A DNA stretch of 64,000 bases from Peromyscus leucopus (GCF_004664715.2 NC_051071.1:36143530-36207529); one strand, 5' to 3'. Positions 36,260-46,820 are shown, counted from the first letter of the stretch. Notes: generated from the letters alone by a model not told the origin. Numbers and translations are program-made.

Positions 36260-36760
36260 AGTTAAAGCAGAAAGTGGTACAGTAACATTTATGCATAAAT
36301 GAAAGCACATGGACTGATCACCTGCCCTTTGGGATGGAAGTTAAAATCCCCAGTGCTCCTGCAGATGAAAGAGAAAGCAGCGGCCCTTCTGGTAAGGAGC
36401 AAGAGGGGAAGGGTACTCTCTTCAAAGCCCAAAATTTCTGCAGAGGTGCCCTTTGCAGCCAGAGTGTGGCTAATTAGGCAATTTACATGAAACTCATGAG
36501 GGTGCATGGTGTTTAATCATGTTGATTTGACAGATAATTAGGAGATAAATCACTCAAACTGTGGAGCTACTGTATCATAAAAATACAGTTCAAATACTGA
36601 TGACAGAGTTTACAATGGCATATATTCATTTAATTTTTCATTTTACTGAAAAGAAAGCAAAGGCAATTTGTGTGACAGCCGCCTTTGCCTGTAAATAATG
36701 GCAAAGGTTTGGCTTGGGAACACACCTATCTCTCATGAAATAGGACTCTGCTTCTTACTT
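36260..36760. promoter_or_regulatory. Candidate non-coding regulatory element
   Basis: A repeat-free stretch of balanced composition between microsatellite and LTR. It holds dense core motifs of developmental factors: GATAATTAGGAG (36533-36544), TTGACAG (36526) and TGTGACAG (36671) TALE-type sites, CTAATTAGGCAATTTACATG (36469-36488) and a repeated CCTTTGCC/GGCAAAGG inverted pair near 36682-36708. Paired open frames on both strands (36289-36507) have no protein signature. Enhancer function is inference from motif density only. Confidence 0.3.
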
Positions 36761-37377
36761 AAAGGGTTAAATTGAAAAGCGGTAAAATATAATATGTGGT
36801 TTGGAATCTTTTCTTGTTAACTATGGGCAAATATGCACCTTTGGATTGTGTGGGAAGTATTAAGGCATATTTATGATCTTAAAGGGCTGTCCATACACTG
36901 CTACAAAGGCAGGCTCTTCATGTTTCTTGCACCTCTTTGAGCTATTCAAACTTTTAGGTGGAAAAAGGTGGTACTATTCTATCTTATTCTAAATAATTTG
37001 TCATCAAATAAAAGTAAATTATAAACTTAAGGGAAATGATCTAAGTCCATATTTGTTCTTCTTGAATATTCTGTTATGGACATCTACAAAGAACCAGAAG
37101 AAAAATCAGGGATGATATGTAATTGAATAGTTAGAGTCTAAGACATTTAAATTTATGCTATATGAAATACCTGTAATTGTATAGTGGCAAGATAATTTCA
37201 TGTTTTATTTCAAACCAAAACAGTACACCTTGAATCAGCTTACAAATCTCCCTCCCCCATTCCATCCTCTCCTTCTCCCCCACCCCTCAAGTGTCTTCTA
37301 ACAAGCTTATTTCTTAATTTTTTTTTTGTCCCAAGTCAAGGGAGAGGTGAAATCATAAAACCATTCAGACACTTAGC

Positions 37378-37752
37378 TGCTGTGGGATAATGCTTTTATA
37401 CAACTGGTTTAATAAAATGCTGATTGGCCAGTAGCCAGGCAGGAAGCATAGGTAGGGCAAGCAGACAAGGAGAATTCTGGGAAGAGGAAGGGATGAGTCA
37501 GGAGTCACCAGCCAGAAACTGAGCAAGCAAGATGACAAGGCAGAACTGAGAAAAGGTGCCAAGCCACATGACTAAACATAGATAAGAATTATGGGTTAAA
37601 TTAAGTGTAAGAGCTAGTCAGTAATAAGCCTGAGCTAATGGCCAAGCAGTTATAATTAATATAAGCCTCTGTGTGCTTACTTGGGGGATGCGAGTGGAAG
37701 AGATTTGTCCCAACCACCAGCCAGCCAGGACACAGAAAAACTTCTGACTACA
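37378..37752 (+). mobile_element. Solo LTR of the ~375-bp family, copy 2
   Basis: Same length (375 bp) and order as copy 1 at 30573-30947. Ends TGCTGTGGGATAATG...CTGACTACA. Flanks CTTAGC (37372-37377) and CTTAAC (37753-37758) match at 5 of 6 positions. The last ~80 bp diverge from copy 1. A pyrimidine-rich, possibly L1-derived patch lies just upstream (37240-37290). Confidence 0.85.
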
Positions 37753-40050
37753 CTTAACTATTGCAAAACGTCTTGAAGGATAACTATATATGGTTAAATA
37801 AGCACAAATTAATCTTAGCAGTTTGCATGGCTATGCTGATATAACTTACAGCTGTGCTAGGGAGGGATCAAATTACACAACTGTTTCTTCCTGTTATATG
37901 CTATGTGTAGAGATTGTGAAACCCAGCCTCATTTCTTTAAATTGTACCCCTTGAGATACCCTGTCCCTAAAGAGTAACTTTTCAAGGGATTTTTTTCCAT
38001 TAACTGTGAACCATGTTACATCATGTTTGCTCAAGAAATTGAATGATATCCTAACATAGTGCTATACCTCAAAGGTTTATAAATATTTAAACGAATATAC
38101 ATTGTTTTGTGGCTGTAACTGGAGTAGTATAATTTCTTCAGAACTGTAAATACAAGTGACAAGCTTGAGAAAAGATATAAACACTGAATCTTAGGTTGGG
38201 CAACTTGCCTCAGGGCACATGGTAGTTATAAAAGGATTTCCCAAGAATGGGCTTGAAACCTCTGCTTTTATTCATGCAGTATGTTGCTTTCAGGGTTAGT
38301 ACAGTGAAGATCCCTCTTTTACAGAATGCTTCATTGCCTTTGTAGTGACTTTTGTGGTCAGAAGAATATTATTAACATACAACTCTTCCGATGCCTAACA
38401 CTTTTCACAAGTGTTTGCTCAAAATTTTGGACTCTCCCTACAAAATATAACTCTAGTACTAAAACTCCCTCCTCTGAAAGGCAGAACTAAATATTAAGAA
38501 CAGAATGATAAGAGAATGAACTATCTGGAAAATTTAATTATCTAAGATTTCATCATCTATAATTAACTCAAAAATGTGGATGAGAAAATAACCAGTTGAT
38601 AATTGAGAGAAGAGAAAGAGCCCTATAACCAAAGAAGAAAAGGAATAGAAATGTGTTTATTTGTGTACATGTGTACCTGGGTATTTTAATTAAGTACAAT
38701 CCAAACTTTAAAGTAGATAACCAGAGGAAAGACAATTCTAAATTTGCAAGATAAGTTAAGTAAATCTATAAAGAGCAGGGTACATGCAGCTAACAATTTT
38801 GTATACTGAACCCATTACTGAACTTATTCATTGGCAGGTATTAGAGCCACCTAAGACCAATTTAAGGCAGGCATCTAATTAATGTGTCCTGGATAACTTC
38901 CATGTACAAATTAGGTACATTGGACAGTAGGAACACAACAATGAAGACATAATTTCTACTCTTGAAAAAGTTAACATCTTCCTTATTGTCCTTGTCAAAT
39001 TACAAAGATTTAGAAAATGATACATTATTTGAATTCAGTGATCTCTAAATTTACAGAAATTTATTTTAAGGAAAGACTGCTTTGATTATAACTTTCCATT
39101 TTAGGATCCTCGGTTCAAAGCAGAATAACCAGAAGAAAGCCAAACTGCTTATAACAAGACTTTTGTTTGTTTTATTCTCTTTGGAACTCTGACCACTTCA
39201 TTATAGAATGAGACTAGACTATCAATCATATATAAAAACTGGAAAAATGCTTAAAAGTAAATCCCATTTCTTTCTAAAGTCTATTTAGATAAAGAATTTT
39301 GGGGAAAGAGATGCTATTAATTGTCTAGGATACTCTAAAAATAAATGAAAAAAGTTTATTCAAATTCAAGGCAATGAGATCAAGATGTATTTTACTTAAT
39401 AGCTATGTTCCCTTTTTAATATGCACTCCTGCTACTATAATAAAATGCTCTAAACAAAAGTAACTTTGGGGAGGAAAAGATTTACTGTTGCCTGTTCAGA
39501 AGTGGGACTTTTGAGTGTTGGTAGAATCATGAATGTTCTGACCTGGTCAGCAGGTCCATGCATTCACAAGCTCATAGTCCAGTGGTTTTTCAGAGAAAGG
39601 TCTTTGCTGTCAAAGTGAACTCTCTCCTCTCCATCTCCCTTTCTCTCTCTCTCCCTCTCCCTTCCTCTCTCCTACAGGCAAGTCATCTTCTACTTAAATG
39701 TCTGAAACTATGAACTAAAATAAATCTTTTTTCCTCTGAGATTACATTATCAGTTATTTTGACATAGTAACAGAAAGTCAATAAATACAAAGTATATTAA
39801 TCATCATGATAGGTCCCTGTCACATCTCTGGACATTTAATTGTAATATTTGTGGAGAGATCTGGTTAAAATGTGATTAAATAATTACACTTCTGTGAACT
39901 ATTTTTATTGAATTACTTTGTTCTTCAAAATTCTCATGTAAGATAAGATTTGATACAAAACAATTCATTTCTAGGATATTACAAAATTAATGAACTGAGC
40001 ATGACATTTAAGAAACGTAACATACCTAGATTGTTATTTTTAACTCATGA
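37753..40050. other. Unassigned A+T-rich DNA
   Basis: No gene recognised. Around 39425-39800 there are faint traces of a rodent medium-reiterated repeat ('gtaactttggggaggaaaag' on the left, a CT-rich patch at 39630-39670), too diverged to name. Confidence 0.4.
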
Positions 40051-40420
40051 TGTCTTAGTCACTTTTCTATTGCTATGCAAAGATGCCATGGTCAGTGCAA
40101 CTTATGTAAGAAAACGTTTATTCAGCTTTCAACTTTCAGAGGGTGACTGATTCTGTGACCATCGTGGTAAGGAGCTTGGCAGCAGGCAGGTAGGCATGGC
40201 ACTGGAGCAGTAGTTGAGATCTTAAATCTCGAGACAACACCCATAAGGCAGAGAAAGAGGGAGACAACTGACAATGTAGGGGCATTTGAAACCCCAGTGT
40301 TACACTTCTTCCAGTAAGACCTCACCTCTCAAGCCTTCCCAAACCATTCCAACAGCTGGGGCCCAACCATTCAAACGCATTGGTCTATATGGGGTTGTTA
40401 TTATTATTTAAACCACCACA
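40051..40420 (-). mobile_element. MaLR (ORR1/MT-type) solo LTR
   Basis: 370 bp, plus-strand ends TGTCTTAGTC...AAACCACCACA, i.e. TGTGGTGGTTTAAA start on the minus strand as in MaLR LTRs. Perfect 5-bp target duplication CATGA (40046-40050, 40421-40425). Confidence 0.88.
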
Positions 40421-41250
40421 CATGACCTTTACTTTTAAAGCTCTAATCATCTTAATTGGGTTTCTATTTCTTGATTAGTAAAATTTTAAATGTAAGGAAA
40501 GTTGTATTAGAACTCTGAAGGGAAAGGCTTCCCTTCAGGCAAGAGCAAGTGTTCCAGCTCTGAAGGGAGAGGCATCCTAGCAGCTGGGAACAAAGGAATG
40601 TTACAAAGTAACAGTACACATCCAACCTCACACAAGAGATTTATTGGGAGAGACACAAGGTGGCTGCCTTTGTTGGGTGAGAAACAACTGGGCAGGAGAC
40701 AGGCTTACACAGTTTTTCCCCCCTGTGGTGGTGTAAGCTGACTGGATGAAGAACCTAACTGGGAGGTAGACGCTGAGTGTTTATGGCCTCATTCCATTTC
40801 TACTGCCCCCTGCTTCATATTTGCAAGTGGGGATGTGAGCTTTCAGCTTTCTGCTCTGGCTCCAACACCTGTCCCTTACTGCCATGCTGTCCCTGCCACT
40901 AGGCCCTTTAACCTCTCTGGAACTGTACATCGAAATAAATTTATTCTTCCATAGGTCACGGTGTATTTTCACAAGAGAAACTATTATGTAAACCAAACCC
41001 CAAAGGAACTGCAAGTGTTATAGCTATGAAGAGAAAGGTATCTTGACTGCTGGAAGTCAGGCTATACCTACAGCTGTGAAGGGAAGTTATTCCGGATACC
41101 TACAGCTATGAAGAGAAAGGTATCCTGATTGTCAGGAAGTCAGGCTATACCTGCTATAACTATAGCTGTGTTTCAGTGGGGCATAGTCTCCCCACAGGAT
41201 GTGGCAATTCTGCTCCTCTCCAAGAGAACCATTATAGCTCAGCTCTATTC

Positions 41251-41628
41251 TGTAGCTGGAGGTTTTTCCAGCTGCCCAGGCCCACAGCTGCTCAGACCCA
41301 AATAAACACACAGACGCCTATATTAATTAAAACTCTTCAGCCTAATGGCTCAGGCTTATTGCTAGCTAGGTCTTACACTTAAATTAACCCATAAACCTTA
41401 TTTATGTTTAGCCACGTGACTTGGTACCTTTTCCCAGTTCTGCCTTCACATCTTGCTTCCTCTGTTTCTGGCTGGTAACTCCTGACTCTGGCATTCTGTA
41501 CCCAGAATTGCCCTCTCTCTTATCCTGCCTATATTATACTTCCTGCCTGGCCACTAGCCAATCAGCATTTTATTTATCAACCAAATCAGAGCAACACATT
41601 CACAGCATACAGAGCAATATCTACAGCA
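41251..41628 (-). mobile_element. Solo LTR of the ~375-bp family, copy 3
   Basis: 378 bp, TGTAGCTGGAGG...ATATCTACAGCA, the reverse complement of copies 1 and 2 throughout ('agccaatcagcattttattt', 'gctagctaggtctta'). Flanks CTATTC and CTGTTA agree at 4 of 6 positions, so the insertion is older or the ends have shifted. It sits inside the LTR-like region 40490-42312. Confidence 0.85.
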
Positions 41629-41649
41629 CTGTTACACTCTGCTAACAGT

Positions 41650-41721
41650 TTCCACCCTCCTACCCCATCCCCCCACCCCCTACCCTCCACCCCACCACCC
41701 CCAACCCCCAACTCCCCCACC
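41650..41721. repeat. C-rich tract (G-quadruplex potential on minus strand)
   Basis: About 70 bp of runs of three to six C separated by A or TA. The minus strand therefore carries at least four G-runs of three or more within short spacing. Confidence 0.9.
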
Positions 41722-42188
41722 GGAGATATCTGTTGTTTTTCTGCTTTGGCTAAAATTGTTACTTCTTTGCTTGACTCTGCTAAGGGAGAAACTCCTGCAG
41801 AAATTCAGCAGTCTGCTCCTCCTCTAGCTAACATTATTACTTCTCTGCTCCACTCCAAGGGAGTTTCCCAGCAGAGATGACCATTGCTTCTCTGCTCTAC
41901 CTCAGGGAAAGAAAGTCTTCACCCATAACTCATTCAAGAGATTTATTGGGAGGGAGAAATCCAGGAGAGTGACTCCCTCTGTCAGGGTGGAAAAGAGCAG
42001 CTCCCAACTGAACAGGTACAGCGCTTTTATCTGGCTTCTTAGGGGTAGAGTTTTTCCAGGGAGAAGATTTTCAGGGTGGGAATTGGTCAGATTTTGATCC
42101 CGGAGCTTAGACAAGCTCAGAGATTGGCAGGATTTTGTGCTCTGGGATTGATTGGTTTCCTGCTCAATTGTTCAGGGGCACAGTATGA

Positions 42189-42312
42189 TTCTTTGGCTCT
42201 GTTTTCATGGCCAGGGTGTGTTTCTTTCACTGTCTCTGGTTTCAGGGCCAATGTGTTTTTCTTTGGCTGGCTCTGGTTCCAGGGTCAGGGTTTATTTCTT
42301 TGGCTGGCCCTT
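42189..42312 (+). repeat. ~37-bp tandem repeat
   Basis: Units beginning TTCTTT at 42189, 42222, 42259 and 42296 (spacings 33, 37, 37). They share 'ggctctg(g)tttcagggcca' and 'gtgtttttctttgg' type text. It borders the poly(T) of the next B1. Confidence 0.8.
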
Positions 42313-42351
<39 letters not shown>

Positions 42352-42490
42352 AGACAGGGTTTCTCTGTGTAGCTTTGCATCTTTCCTGGAACTCGATTTG
42401 TAGACCGGGCTGGCCTAGAACTCACAGAGATCTGCCTGCCTCTGCCTCCCAAGTGCTGGGATTAAACGCATGCACCACCACCACCCAGCT
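42313..42490 (-). mobile_element. B1 SINE with long poly(T) side
   Basis: Inverted B1: ~37 T (42314-42350), then 'gagacagggtttctctgtgt' through 'aagtgctgggattaaacgca'. Flanks TTTGGCTGGCCCTTT and TTTGACTGGACCTTT are an imperfect target duplication. Confidence 0.93.
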
Positions 42491-43059
42491 TTGACTGGAC
42501 CTTTTAACCTATAAGGACAAGTTCCTTAAAAGTATTTTGTGAGGAAAAGAAAAGAAAAAAATACCAAAGCTTCTTTCCCAATGGTTAATGTTACTTGACA
42601 ACTTGGCAGGGCTAAGGCATGCCAAATATCCGGTAAGAGAGTGGTTTCCAAATGTGGTTGTGAGGCGCCTTTTAGAAAAGACCAGGTTTTGAATGGTAGC
42701 CTGTAGAGGAAGATCACTGCTCACCACTGTGGATAAAGATCCCTCCACTGAGACAACAGAAGAGGATCAAAATAACAGAAGAGTCAACTTGGGCTCAGTG
42801 ACTAAGCTGATGTATCCATCTCCACTTGTCCTCAGACAATAGTACTGCTTGCCCGCATGCATTGCATTCATGACAGGACATTTGTCCTCTTTGTCCCATG
42901 TGAACACTATTTCAGGCCTTTGTAAAAAATTGAATTATGTGACCAACTTTCCTTTCTTTTCAGCTTGCAGAAACCAGATCATGTGACTTCTTTGCAATGT
43001 CAGAGGCTGAACAAACTACCTTGTATCTGCTTTGTTATATGTTTATGCTATCTCCCCAG

Positions 43060-43180
43060 TCCTTAACTTTTCAAGACATGGTCTCATTATGTAACTATGG
43101 CTGATATTGAACTCATGATCATCTTTCTACCTCAGCATCCCTAGTGGCAGGATAAGTATATGGTATTGTGATTAGCCTAA
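43060..43180 (-). mobile_element. Old B1-like SINE (PB1/ID_B1 type)
   Basis: 'tcaagacatggtctcattat' then 'gtaactatggctgatattga' and 'actcatgatcatctttctac' follow inverted B1 order. A preceding 'gctatctccccagtcc' (43036-43051) looks like the end of a second inverted tRNA-derived SINE. Confidence 0.6.
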
Positions 43181-43234
43181 TTCATGGGGTTTCTTGACTT
43201 CCTTAGCATCTGAATCAGCTTCCAATATTAAAAT

Positions 43235-43237
<3 letters not shown>

Positions 43238-43278
<41 letters not shown>
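43238..43278. repeat. (TA)n microsatellite
   Basis: About 20 TA units, capable of cruciform extrusion. Confidence 0.95.
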
Positions 43279-43281
<3 letters not shown>

Positions 43282-43492
43282 TTTGGATTTTCTGGTGCCA
43301 CATAATTCATTTAGGTTGTTGATACTTTAAAAACAGCTCCAGAGGAGGGTTGGATAATATCTTATTTAGCAAGCATGATGTGTTTCTGTAGGCTTCTGTT
43401 TCTAGTTCTAGGTCCTCTTTTTGCTGTAAGGCCTATATAGGAGACTAAGAAAACACACACAGAGACATATGCACCTTGACTAAGAAGACACC

Positions 43493-43802
43493 TGTCGCGT
43501 CCGCCTCAACCAGCAAGGAAGATGCAACACCAGGCTCTTCTCTAAGCAGTTTATTCAGGAACCTTGAAACAATCTTCTGACCCCGGGAAAAGCCAACCCA
43601 CCACCTAAATAGCTTCTGGGCAGCCAACCCCAATCTGCCACGTGGGTACTGCGGATAGGTCCAGGTACGCGGAAGCAAGCCAAATCCTTAGCCTTAGCCA
43701 AATAAGGAGTTGTTTATCACAGAGAGCACTCATCGTCGTCGGGAGGGTGGAAGGCAGAAGCCAGCTCCATCTTTGAGGTGCGGCTGCACTCAGCTCTCTG
43801 CA
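43493..43802 (-). repeat. 3' LTR of the compact provirus
   Basis: 310 bp. On the minus strand it begins TGCAGAGAGCTGAGTG and ends GGACGCGACA. An 'aagatgg(a/c)gctggcttctg' motif near the start recalls IAP-related LTRs. 'aggtggtgggttggctt' and CTGAATAAACTG (a polyadenylation signal) follow. It has an extra GTC in 43733-43742 relative to its partner. Confidence 0.9.
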
Positions 43803-43816
43803 GTTCCCCCTTTTTT
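43803..43816 (-). other. Polypurine tract of the compact provirus
   Basis: Minus strand reads AAAAAAGGGGGAAC immediately before the LTR start. Composition and position are those of a retroviral plus-strand primer. Confidence 0.85.
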
Positions 43817-44055
43817 ATTTATTGCGACAGGTAAGAGTAGAGGCCTGATCTCTGTAAGAATGAATCAGGAACATTGTACTGACTCTCACTCAGGAGTCAG
43901 CCACCCGAGTAGTGCCAGACCCATCCGATACCCTTTTCACAGAGGTGGGACATGAGGTATCAACCCACATGCTATCAGGCGTGCTCTCCTTGGGGTCCGA
44001 TATGCAATGGGGCCCCAAGTGCAGTGCTTAAGCCTTGCATCCTGTGCTAGGGAAC

Positions 44056-44500
44056 TTAATGCTTCATGGTGGTCAACCATGCTTGAGGGGACTGGGCCGC
44101 CTCAACAGCTATAAAGGACTGAATGATCATGGTTGCATTGTGACGCTGAGAGATCCTAAGCTGGCAGATACACCATAGGCAAACCAGAGAAACCAGCACC
44201 AGAAGGCCAGCTAAAGCCCCTATGCCTGCCCACTCTTTAAGATGATTCATGGCCATCCAGATCCACGAGGACAGTCCCTCTGCCAGTCCAGCGTCCACTC
44301 GGGTAGAATTCACGGTGACATTGGCCATCCTCAATTGCTCCATCATATTGTTAAATTCTCCAGACCAATTGCCTAAAAGATAGCTAGACAATTCTTTAGA
44401 TAAATTTGCTGCATATGTGAAATTATAAGGTAAAAGGGAAGTGTTCTTTTCCAAATCAACTGCTGTAATTGTTGAAATAAAGAGCAAACAGGGCTAGAAC
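44056..44500 (-). pseudogene. env: env remnant: transmembrane subunit C-terminus
   Basis: A 143-codon open stretch with no ATG; it opens after a stop near 44500. The ectodomain side has five Asn-x-Ser/Thr sequons. A membrane span follows at about residues 87-109 (Gly/Ala/Leu/Val-rich with three Cys near its end), then a ~33-residue cytoplasmic tail ending in a stop at 44056, about 250 bp before the 3' LTR. This matches the C-terminal end of a betaretrovirus-type envelope transmembrane protein. Surface subunit, cleavage site and fusion peptide are missing. An overlapping frame upstream (44561-44373) may be its frameshifted continuation. Without a start codon or signal peptide it would need splicing or fusion to be made. 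Confidence 0.8.
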
Positions 44501-44539
44501 TTTTAATAGGTCCAGCCGCTTCTAATACCTTAAGAGCAT

Positions 44540-45137
44540 TAACAACATAAAAAGCGAGCACCTGAACTTCCTCTTTTATTTTGAGTTAGCTGAACCACAG
44601 CTGCTGCTAGACCAGCATTAGTCAGGGGCCCCCCTAGTTCTTAGCAAACCTTCATCCATACCTCTAGCCCCCTGTTCTTATACGGGGTTATGGTAGCCCT
44701 ACATTCTTTTGTATATTGCTCATAAATAAGTAGCTTAATCAGGGGCATGGCTGTGTCAGGATCCCCAAAAATTCTGCCTGCAGCCTCAACCATGTGAGCT
44801 ACAAAATCGAAAAAAGGCTCTGTAGGGCCCTGTAAGATCTTGGTAAGATTGCCACTGACTTCACCTTTGTTTGGGAGTGACTTCCAGGCTTTAATACCCA
44901 TCTCATTAATCTGTTCATAAACCTGTACTGGGTACCCAGTCTGCTGATTGGCGAATCTCCCCTGGCCCAGGAGCATAGCCAAGCCCCAAGCCGGCTGCCC
45001 GAAACTTCAAACCAGGGAGATACAACGTCACACTCCTCTAGGAATCTCTCTAAGGTACTTTTCTTGACTTTTAAGTTCTTTGATCTGAGAAGCTCATTAA
45101 GAGCCAAAAATATTGGGTGCGAAGAAGAGGCGCCCAT
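44540..45137 (-). pseudogene. gag: gag remnant: matrix N-terminus joined to capsid C-terminal part
   Basis: Starts with ATG at 45137 followed by Gly at position 2, a myristoylation-type Gag N-terminus. About 48 residues are matrix-like, down to about 44993. There a deletion and frame change bring in capsid sequence (44996-44641). It holds the major homology region (Gln-Gly-Pro codons near 44830, then the Phe-x-x-x-Phe and downstream helix pattern) and the C-terminal capsid helices. A stop near 44646 breaks that frame, but capsid-like sequence continues to about 44540. The rest of matrix, the N-terminal capsid domain and the zinc knuckles are lost. A read-through product from the ATG would be 112 residues, out of frame after the junction. 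Class II assignment is firm; the exact family is not. Confidence 0.85.
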
Positions 45138-45344
45138 AATTAGTACTAAAATTTATCTACCTTTTGGTTCGCTCATCAGCGACCTGTTTACTTTCGGTTG
45201 GCAACGCGAACTTTCTTCGCTCTCTCTTTGTCTACAGAGAAGAGCAATATCCCTGCTTTTGTTGTGGATCCCCACCTTACCTGGGAACTTACCAGTGCAC
45301 TGCCTTGACCACGGAGAGTTCTAAGCCTTCAAGAGACAGGGGAG

Positions 45345-45372
45345 GTAAAGGCTCCCAGTATGGGCCAATACT
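45345..45372 (-). other. Primer-binding region of the compact provirus
   Basis: Just inside the 5' LTR the minus strand reads AGTATTGGCCCATACTGGGA. TGGCCC...TGGGA is compatible with a worn tRNA-Lys-type primer site rather than the tRNA-Phe type of classical IAPs. Imperfect match. Confidence 0.45.
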
Positions 45373-45679
45373 TGTCGCATCTGCCTCAACCAGCAAGGAA
45401 GACGCAACACCAGGCTCTTCTCTAAGCAGTTTATTCAGGAACCTTGAAACAATCTTCTGACCCCGGGGAAAGCCAACCCACCACCTAAATAGCTTCTGGG
45501 CAGCCAACCCCAATCTGCCACATGGGTACTGCGGATAGGTCCAGGTACTCAGAAGCAAGCCAAATCCTTAGCCTTAGCCAAATAAGGAGTTATTTATCAC
45601 AGAGAGCACTCACCGTCGGGAGGGTGGAAGGCAGAAGCCAGCGCCATCTTTGAGGCGCGGCTGCACACAGCTCTCTACA
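45373..45679 (-). repeat. 5' LTR of the compact provirus
   Basis: 307 bp, minus strand TGTAGAGAGCTGTG...GCAGATGCGACA with TGT...ACA inverted ends. Same layout and signals as the 3' LTR, including CTGAATAAACTG. Several CpGs in the first 70 bp are still intact. Confidence 0.9.
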
Positions 45680-45685
45680 GACACC

Positions 45686-46700
45686 CTCAGTTCTTTGTGG
45701 CTCTTTAGAAATATTATTGCATGAGAATACTCTTAGTCTAAGGCAGGAGGCACCAAGCTTGTTGTGAAATTGGAGTTTTCACTTCTAACGTCTAAATGTC
45801 ACCCCTATATGAACCAACAGTGAAAAAGTTACATTTTACTCCATCCTGAGCACCAAAATGATGAAGGATAACAAGTGACTATAAATAGAGGGATGATTAA
45901 AAATAGATTGTGAAGGTCATGACTCGGTATACCTTTAACAGCCAGGTAAGTCACATTGGTAACACATAGTTTTCAGTGACAGCTGAAAGCTGACTACATC
46001 ATGGTGTATTAACACTTACATGTTCATTTGAGAAATGTGGTCATTTAGCACGAACAGGCAATCACCATGTTGTAAGACTAGAGATGTTATATTACTTTTA
46101 CATTTCCATCAAAGCCAAAAATAGATTTTACTAGACATTTACCAGTGTTTCCATTATTTCATTTTTCAATTCAATGCAAACCAAGGGAAACACATCTTTG
46201 TCCATTTTTTTATCTGTCTCTCAAGCTATAGCCCATTCTAAACACAACAGAGCCATGGATTTTCTGAATGCACAAATCAGGTTGCAATTTTTCAATACCT
46301 ATGTCCCCTGGTATAAAATCAACCATAATTTCGTGAGTTATATGATCACTTGCAGGCCCACATTTCCAAACTGCACTTCTTATACCAAGATATTTTCCAA
46401 CTAACATCTTCGCTTCCACTGTCCCTTCTGTCTTGGATGGGGTTCTAGTAGATCCTTACGGAAGTTTTCTTTTGTGAATGGTATTTAATCATTCTTCCTT
46501 CAGGACATATTTCTAGTGTACCTTTCCTTCCTCCATGCTTTCCCTCCTTTCTCTCCCTTTTTGTTTTATTGTTTTTCTGTGCTCTTTCACTTTATTGTTT
46601 CTAGAACGTAAAGACAAAAGCAGAGGCATTTTATCTTGCAGAAGACCCTGTTTGGAATTTGTGTGATATACAACAGATTAGCAAAGTTCTCTGGTCTGAG

Positions 46701-46703
<3 letters not shown>
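45686..46703. other. Unassigned DNA
   Basis: No gene or confident repeat recognised. Paired frames near 46174-46419 lack domains. Confidence 0.4.
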
Positions 46704-46742
<39 letters not shown>

Positions 46743-46769
46743 TGTGTGTCTGTGTGTGTGTGTGTCTGT

Positions 46770-46811
<42 letters not shown>
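46704..46811. repeat. Long (TG)n with TC interruptions
   Basis: About 108 bp of TG repeats broken by evenly placed TC steps (TGTGTCTGTGTG). Able to adopt Z-DNA. It yields spurious Cys/Val frames. Confidence 0.97.
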
Positions 46812-46813
<2 letters not shown>

Positions 46814-46820
46814 CTATGTG

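Larger units (their letters stand above)
40490..42312 (-). mobile_element. LTR-like region with iterated motifs, family unknown
   Basis: Interrupted by a solo LTR (41251-41628). On the minus strand two AATAAATCTCTTG polyadenylation-like signals occur in the same setting (around 40633-40645 and 41935-41947). The second has a TATA-like GATAAAAGCGC about 80 bp upstream (42022-42032). The motif GCT(A/C)TGAAG(A/G)GAAAGG and variants recurs at about 40508, 40556, 41024, 41072 and 41105, as in U3 enhancer repeats. Together this suggests one or two related LTRs in minus orientation, but I cannot fix TG...CA ends. Confidence 0.45.
43493..45679 (-). mobile_element. Compact internally deleted class II (IAP/ERVK10-like) provirus
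   Basis: A 2.19-kb minus-strand element: 5' LTR (45373-45679), primer-binding region, short leader, deleted gag (45137-about 44540), env transmembrane tail (about 44500-44056), polypurine tract, 3' LTR (43493-43802). It is bounded by a perfect 6-bp duplication GACACC (43487-43492, 45680-45685), so the ends are exact. Protease, reverse transcriptase, integrase, the first half of capsid and the env surface domain are absent. By eye the LTRs differ at 13 substitutions in ~307 aligned bases (about 4%) plus a 3-bp indel, pointing to a few million years of age at rodent rates. All cis-acting parts for reverse transcription appear present, which suits a non-autonomous element mobilised by a related helper; that is inference. 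Confidence 0.88.

Noticed and set aside
42076..42494. Phe-rich frames with apparent membrane segments
   Set aside because: Produced by the poly(T) of an inverted B1 and the ~37-bp tandem repeat.
43445..43678. 77-codon frame, near-identical to one at 45289-45558
   Set aside because: Both are translations of the paired LTRs, not a duplicated gene.
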